Shown: piece after piece, positions 12,800-16,093 of the stretch | Layout: every line of letters begins with the position of its first letter | Numbering within the stretch: the stretch's first letter is position 1 | NCBI GenBank assembly: GCA_003158505.1 | Contig: PMJK01000019.1 | Span: 1 to 16,093 of the forward strand | Direction: 5' to 3' | DNA length: 16,093 nt | Source: Holophagaceae bacterium | GTDB lineage: Bacteria > Acidobacteriota > Holophagae > Holophagales > Holophagaceae | The notes under the pieces: model-generated | What the model saw: the letters and a program-made list of their open reading frames with translations, nothing else | Database searches by the model: none | What the model was told of the DNA's origin: nothing | Position numbers and translations under genes: made by a program

Positions 12800-12943
12800 T
12801 CCGGGGGTTCCGTGCTGCGCACCTCCATCTAATGCGCGCGATGCGCGCTCCCAATCGCCCGCGGCACCTCCGGTGCCGTGCTCTTGGAGATGGAGCCTCC
12901 CCCCGGACCCCCGCGCGCAGGCCGGGCGAAGCCCGGCCTGCGC
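12800..12943 (+). repeat. Structured intergenic repeat, copy B (branched)
   Basis: The outer arms TCCGGGGG (12800-12807) and CCCCCGGA (12900-12907) pair perfectly. Inside them CTCCATCT (12823-12830) pairs with AGATGGAG (12888-12895). This second stem encloses two hairpins: GCGCGC repeated around GAT (12834-12848), and CGGCACC/GGTGCCG around TCC (12862-12878). After the linker CCCCC comes a perfect 13-bp hairpin, GCGCAGGCCGGGC (12915-12927) and its complement (12931-12943), loop GAA. The general plan matches the copies at 3213-3296 and 6975-7043, but here the spacer is expanded into a branched structure. It occupies most of the 185-bp gap between rpmA and obgE. The following TTATTT is too short and impure to call a terminator. 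Confidence 0.75.
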
Positions 12944-12978
12944 TTATTTCCCCCCGAATCCGGGGCTGAGGATTCCCC

Positions 12979-14034
12979 GTGTTTCTTGACCAAGTTCAGC
13001 TCCGCCTCGCCGCCGGCCACGGTGGTTCCGGCGCCATGAGCTTCCGCCGCGAGAAGTTCGCCCCCGAAGGCGGACCCGACGGCGGTGACGGTGGCCGGGG
13101 CGGTTCGATCTTCCTGCGCGCCAACAGGGCCCTGAACACCCTCAACCCCTACCGCAGCAAGCGGGATTTCGCAGCCGAACGAGGACGCCAGGGCGAGGGC
13201 TGCATGCGCCATGGCAAGGATGGGCTAGATATGTGGCTAGAGGTGCCTCTGGGCACCGTGGTGAAGGATGGCGACACCGGCGAAGTGCTGGCGGAACTGC
13301 TCTCCCCCGGCGAGGAAGTCTGCGTGGCCCGGGGCGGCCGAGGTGGCCTGGGCAACACGAACTTCAAGAGTTCCACCAACCGCACGCCACGGCACCACCA
13401 GCCCGGCGAGGACGGCGAGGAGCGCAACCTCGACCTGGAGCTGAAGCTCATTGCCGATGTGGGCCTAGTGGGTTTCCCCAATGCCGGCAAGAGCACTTTG
13501 GTAAGCCGCCTCAGTGCTGCCCGGCCGAAGATCGCCGACTATCCCTTCACCACCCTGGAGCCTCAGCTCGGCGTAGTGAGCCTGGACCGCTTCGGCGGTG
13601 ACATCATGGACTCTTGGGTCATCGCGGACATTCCCGGCCTCATCGAAGGCGCCGCGGCGGGGGCCGGCCTTGGCATCCAGTTCCTGCGTCATGTGGAGCG
13701 CACCCGCATGCTGCTGCAGCTGGTGGACCTCTCGGACCCCATCGAAGAGCCCGCCGACGCCGTCCGCATCATCGAAGGCGAGGTGGAAGCCTTCAGCCCC
13801 ATTCTGGCCGCCAAACCCCGCTGGCTGGTGGGCACCAAGCTCGACGCCCTCCAGGACGAGGCCCGGCGAGACGCCTTCGTGGCCCTCTGCGCCGATCGTG
13901 GTCAGAAGCCCATCTTCATCTCGGGCGTCACAGGCGAAGGGCTGCGCGAGCTGGCCTTTGACGTGGATGCGGCCTTGAAGAGCGCCTCCGCTTCCGTGAT
14001 CGCGCACAGCGAGACCGATGGAGAGGCCTGGTAG
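12979..14034 (+). CDS. obgE: Obg-family GTPase (CgtA)
   Basis: Obg is an essential GTPase that binds the 50S subunit, helps late ribosome assembly and responds to ppGpp. The 351-residue product has the glycine-rich Obg fold at 1-157 (GHGGSGAMSFRREKF, GGPDGGDGGRGGS, GRGGLGNTNFKSSTNRTPRHHQPGE) and then the G domain: G1 GFPNAGKST at 165-173, switch I PFTTLEP at 189-195, G3 DIPGLIEGA at 217-225, G4 TKLD at 286-289, and G5 region SGVTGEG at 315-321. G4 has Thr where the consensus NKxD has Asn. No extended C-terminal domain follows, only a short acidic tail. The GTG start at 12979 has TGAGGA about 6 nt upstream and begins the standard MFLDQV sequence. Its stop shares a base with the nadD start (TAGTG). 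Confidence 0.97.
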   Translation: MFLDQVQLRLAAGHGGSGAMSFRREKFAPEGGPDGGDGGRGGSIFLRANRALNTLNPYRSKRDFAAERGRQGEGCMRHGKDGLDMWLEVPLGTVVKDGDTGEVLAELLSPGEEVCVARGGRGGLGNTNFKSSTNRTPRHHQPGEDGEERNLDLELKLIADVGLVGFPNAGKSTLVSRLSAARPKIADYPFTTLEPQLGVVSLDRFGGDIMDSWVIADIPGLIEGAAAGAGLGIQFLRHVERTRMLLQLVDLSDPIEEPADAVRIIEGEVEAFSPILAAKPRWLVGTKLDALQDEARRDAFVALCADRGQKPIFISGVTGEGLRELAFDVDAALKSASASVIAHSETDGEAW

Positions 14035-14648
14035 TGCGCATCGGGCTGCTGGGTGGGGCCTTCAACCCTCCACACGAAGGCCACCTCAAGCTGGCGCGGC
14101 TGGCCCTGGAGCACCTGGCCTTGGATGAGCTGCGCTTCATTCCCACCGCCATCAGCCCCCACAAACCCGATCCTGGAGGGCCGGATGTCCATGTCCGCCT
14201 CCGCCTCCTGTCCGAGGCCCTGAAGGGACTCGATGGCCGGTGCCGAGTGGAGTCCATCGAGGTCGAACGGGGTGGCGCCAGCTACACCGTGGACACCCTG
14301 GAGAGCCTCTCAGGGCGCGAACCTGGTAATGCGTGGATCCTCATCATGGGCAGCGATCAGCTGCCGGGCCTGCCCAGCTGGTGCCGGGTGGAACGGATCT
14401 TTGAGCTGGCCTCCGCCGCGGTGGCCCTGCGCCCGGGCGCCCCCTTCCTGGTGCCGCACGTTCCGGGAATCCACTCCTCCCCTACCTGGAGCGGGAAGCC
14501 CGGCGAACTCGTGGCCCTGCCCGCCACCGGGCTGGACCTGGCGTCCACCGACCTGCGGGAGCGACTCCGTGCGACAGCACTCGAGGATCCCGGGGGGGTG
14601 CCACCCCAAGTTCTAGGTACCATCCGGTCTGAAAACCTGTATCGTTAG
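14034..14648 (+). CDS. nadD: Nicotinate-nucleotide adenylyltransferase
   Basis: NadD joins nicotinate mononucleotide and ATP to give deamido-NAD and pyrophosphate, a late step of NAD synthesis in the cytoplasm. The 204-residue product has the nucleotidyltransferase motif GGAFNPPHEGHLKLA at 7-21, with the two His residues that bind ATP phosphates, then FIPTAISPHKP at about 36-46. GSDQLPGLPSWCRVERIFE occurs in the middle, and the second nucleotide motif STDLRERL comes near residue 179. The GTG start overlaps the obgE stop by one base, so translation is coupled. The obgE-nadD-rsfS order is common in bacteria. Confidence 0.96.
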   Translation: MRIGLLGGAFNPPHEGHLKLARLALEHLALDELRFIPTAISPHKPDPGGPDVHVRLRLLSEALKGLDGRCRVESIEVERGGASYTVDTLESLSGREPGNAWILIMGSDQLPGLPSWCRVERIFELASAAVALRPGAPFLVPHVPGIHSSPTWSGKPGELVALPATGLDLASTDLRERLRATALEDPGGVPPQVLGTIRSENLYR

Positions 14649-14665
14649 CCTGCTCTGGAGCCCGC

Positions 14666-15028
14666 ATGACCCTTGATTCCCGGCTCGCGACCGTCGTCGA
14701 CGCCGCCCGGTCCAAGAAAGCCTTCCGCATCCGCCTCGTGGACGTAAGTGACATCGCCAGCTTCACTGATATCTTCGCCTTCATGAGTGGAGGCAGCGAT
14801 CGTCAGAATCGCGCCATCGCCGAGGCCGTCGAGGACGCTTTGAAGCTGACCGGTGAACGACCCATCTCCCGCGAGGGTGAGGCCAACGGCAATTGGGTCC
14901 TGCTTGATTTCGGCAGCCTCGTGGTCCATGTCATGGACGAGGAGACTCGCCGGCATTACAACCTCGAAGGCCTGTGGAACGCCGGCCGCGAACTGGAACT
15001 GCCTGCCGAGATTCGCTCAGAATCCTAG
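14666..15028 (+). CDS. rsfS: Ribosomal silencing factor RsfS
   Basis: RsfS binds L14 on the 50S subunit and blocks joining with the 30S, lowering translation in nutrient shortage. The 120-residue length is typical. Family sequences are visible: KAFRIRLVDVSDIASFTDIFAFMSGGSDRQNRAIAEAVEDALK, and GNWVLLDFGSLVVHVMDEETRRHYNLEGLW. The ATG at 14666 has CTGGAG about 6 nt upstream. It lies 17 nt after nadD and 12 nt before gdhA. In many genomes rsfS is followed by rlmH, which is not present here. Confidence 0.96.
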   Translation: MTLDSRLATVVDAARSKKAFRIRLVDVSDIASFTDIFAFMSGGSDRQNRAIAEAVEDALKLTGERPISREGEANGNWVLLDFGSLVVHVMDEETRRHYNLEGLWNAGRELELPAEIRSES

Positions 15029-15040
15029 GAGAAGACCTCC

Positions 15041-16093
15041 ATGCCCGACACCCTGATCAATCCCTACGAGGCGATGCAGGCCCGGCTGCGCGTAGCAGCC
15101 CAGCTTTACGGCCTGGATGACGCCCTGTTCAAGGTCTTCATGGCTACCAACCGCTGCATGATCGTGAGCCTTCCCGTGCTCATGGACGACGGCCACTGGG
15201 AGGTCTTCACGGGCTACCGCGTCCAGCACAGCACCGCTCGGGGACCGGCCAAGGGTGGCATCCGCTACGACCTGAACGTCTCTCTCGATGAGGTGAGAGC
15301 ACTGGCCGCCTGGATGACCTGGAAATGCGCCGTGGTGGATGTGCCCTTCGGCGGTGGCAAAGGCGGCGTCGTGTGTGACCCGGCCCGCCTGAGCGCAGGG
15401 GAGAAGGAACGCCTCACCCGCCGCTATATTGCCGAGATCATGGACATCCTCGGTCCCGACCGGGACGTTCCGGCCAACGACATGGGTACGGATTCCCAGA
15501 CCATGGCCTGGGTCATGGACACCTATTCCATGCACGTGCGTCACATCGAAAATGCGGTCGTCACTGGAAAACCGCTGGGACTCGGCGGCAGTCTGGGGCG
15601 CACGGAGGCCACTGGGCGGGGCATCCTGATCACCGCGCGGGAAGCCATGCAGCGCCTGGGTAAACCTCTTGCTGGCGCCACGGTGGCCGTGCAGGGTTTT
15701 GGCAATGTGGGCAGTCAGGCGGCCCGCCTGCTGCACGAAGCCGGCGCCCGCATCGTGGCTGTCAGCGATCTGAAGGGCGCCATCAAGAACGACCGGGGCC
15801 TCGACATCCATGCCCTGCTCAAGCATTGGTCCGAGGCCAGGACCGTGACCGGCTTCAAGGGTGCCGAGCCCATGGAACCCGCAGCCCTCCTCACCCATGC
15901 CGTGGACATCCTGGTTCCCGCCGCCACGGAGAATCAGATCACGGAGAAAAATGCCGCCCAGGTGCGCGCCAAGGTCATCGTGGAAGGTGCCAACGGGCCC
16001 ACCACGCCCGAGGCCGACCCGATCCTCCTGGAGCATGGCGTCCTGGTGGTGCCCGACATCCTGGCCAATGCCGGTGGCGTCACCGTCAGCTAC
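15041..16093 (+). CDS. gdhA: Glutamate dehydrogenase (Glu/Leu/Phe/Val family), 3' end outside the window
   Basis: The enzyme reversibly deaminates glutamate to 2-oxoglutarate and ammonia using NAD(P). The frame is open from the ATG at 15041 to the window end, 351 codons, so roughly 60-80 C-terminal residues are missing compared with the usual 410-430. Substrate-site motifs are TGYRVQHSTARGPAKGGIRYDLNVSLDEVRALAAWMTWKCAVVDVPFGGGKGGV, with the conserved lysines in PAKGG, TWKCA and GGGKGG. The cofactor domain begins at VAVQGFGNVGSQAARLL, followed by VAVSDLKG, where an acidic residue at the end of the second strand favours NAD over NADP. PAATENQI and GANGPTTPEAD are also typical. AGGAG lies about 9 nt before the start. 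With 12 nt after rsfS it is likely cotranscribed. Confidence 0.96.
   Translation, partial: MPDTLINPYEAMQARLRVAAQLYGLDDALFKVFMATNRCMIVSLPVLMDDGHWEVFTGYRVQHSTARGPAKGGIRYDLNVSLDEVRALAAWMTWKCAVVDVPFGGGKGGVVCDPARLSAGEKERLTRRYIAEIMDILGPDRDVPANDMGTDSQTMAWVMDTYSMHVRHIENAVVTGKPLGLGGSLGRTEATGRGILITAREAMQRLGKPLAGATVAVQGFGNVGSQAARLLHEAGARIVAVSDLKGAIKNDRGLDIHALLKHWSEARTVTGFKGAEPMEPAALLTHAVDILVPAATENQITEKNAAQVRAKVIVEGANGPTTPEADPILLEHGVLVVPDILANAGGVTVSY

Noticed and set aside
12944..12978. Possible fourth repeat arm (CCCCCC, then CCGGGG) just before obgE
   Set aside because: The arms are not complementary beyond a few bases and no hairpin follows; it is more simply the obgE leader with its ribosome binding site.
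14581..14613. GGGGT/ACCCC pairing at the end of nadD
   Set aside because: It is a short pairing inside coding sequence and lacks the arm-linker-hairpin order of the three repeats.
15017..16036. 339-codon minus-strand frame at the window end
   Set aside because: It is antisense to glutamate dehydrogenase, whose motifs are unmistakable; the antisense product is His/Gly-rich and low in information.
1..16093. Search for mobile genes, CRISPR arrays, tRNA/rRNA genes or defence systems
   Set aside because: No spaced direct repeats, transposase or nuclease motifs, or tRNA-like cloverleaf with a conserved T-loop were seen; the branched fold at 12800-12943 lacks tRNA signatures.

Overview
This window reads as a piece of the core chromosome of a GC-rich, Gram-negative bacterium. 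The envelope is diderm, judged from a BamD lipoprotein, a small outer-membrane beta-barrel and an MscS-type channel. My best guess at lineage is Acidobacteriota, near the Holophaga/Geothrix group. That is an inference from gene order and codon style without any database search, and a deltaproteobacterial or myxococcal-type host is not excluded. Genes are densely packed, with many 1-4 nt stop/start overlaps, and I see no phage, transposase, tRNA, rRNA or CRISPR.

Layout. The window opens with the last 30 codons of an unidentified gene that meets prfB (release factor 2, minus strand) end to end. Divergent from prfB runs an alpha/beta hydrolase (monoacylglycerol-lipase-like) translationally coupled to bamD. 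After a structured intergenic repeat comes an aldo/keto reductase, a ThiE/TenI-like protein and a mechanosensitive channel with a cyclic-nucleotide-binding domain. Next is a small unknown protein, rlmN, an exoD-family membrane protein, trmD and rplS, closed by a strong intrinsic terminator. A small OmpW-like barrel protein faces a minus-strand ubiD-family decarboxylase. Divergent from ubiD lies a translation and ribosome-assembly group: rplU, rpmA, obgE, nadD, rsfS, followed by gdhA, which runs off the window end.

How the genes fit together. Much of the window concerns translation: RF2, 23S rRNA/tRNA methylation (RlmN), tRNA m1G37 (TrmD), L19, L21, L27, the 50S assembly GTPase Obg and the ribosome silencing factor RsfS. 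NadD and glutamate dehydrogenase link it to NAD and nitrogen metabolism.

The most unusual observation is a structured sequence pattern seen three times in the same orientation: a TCCGGGG arm, a variable spacer, a CCCCGGA arm, a C-rich linker, then a long perfect GC-rich hairpin. Two copies are intergenic (after bamD and after rpmA). The third lies in frame inside rlmN and coincides with an extra, disordered-looking Pro/Gln/Arg stretch just before the radical-SAM cysteine motif. The hairpin arms differ in sequence but keep pairing, which suggests a dispersed REP-like element, one copy of which has been absorbed into an essential-type coding region.
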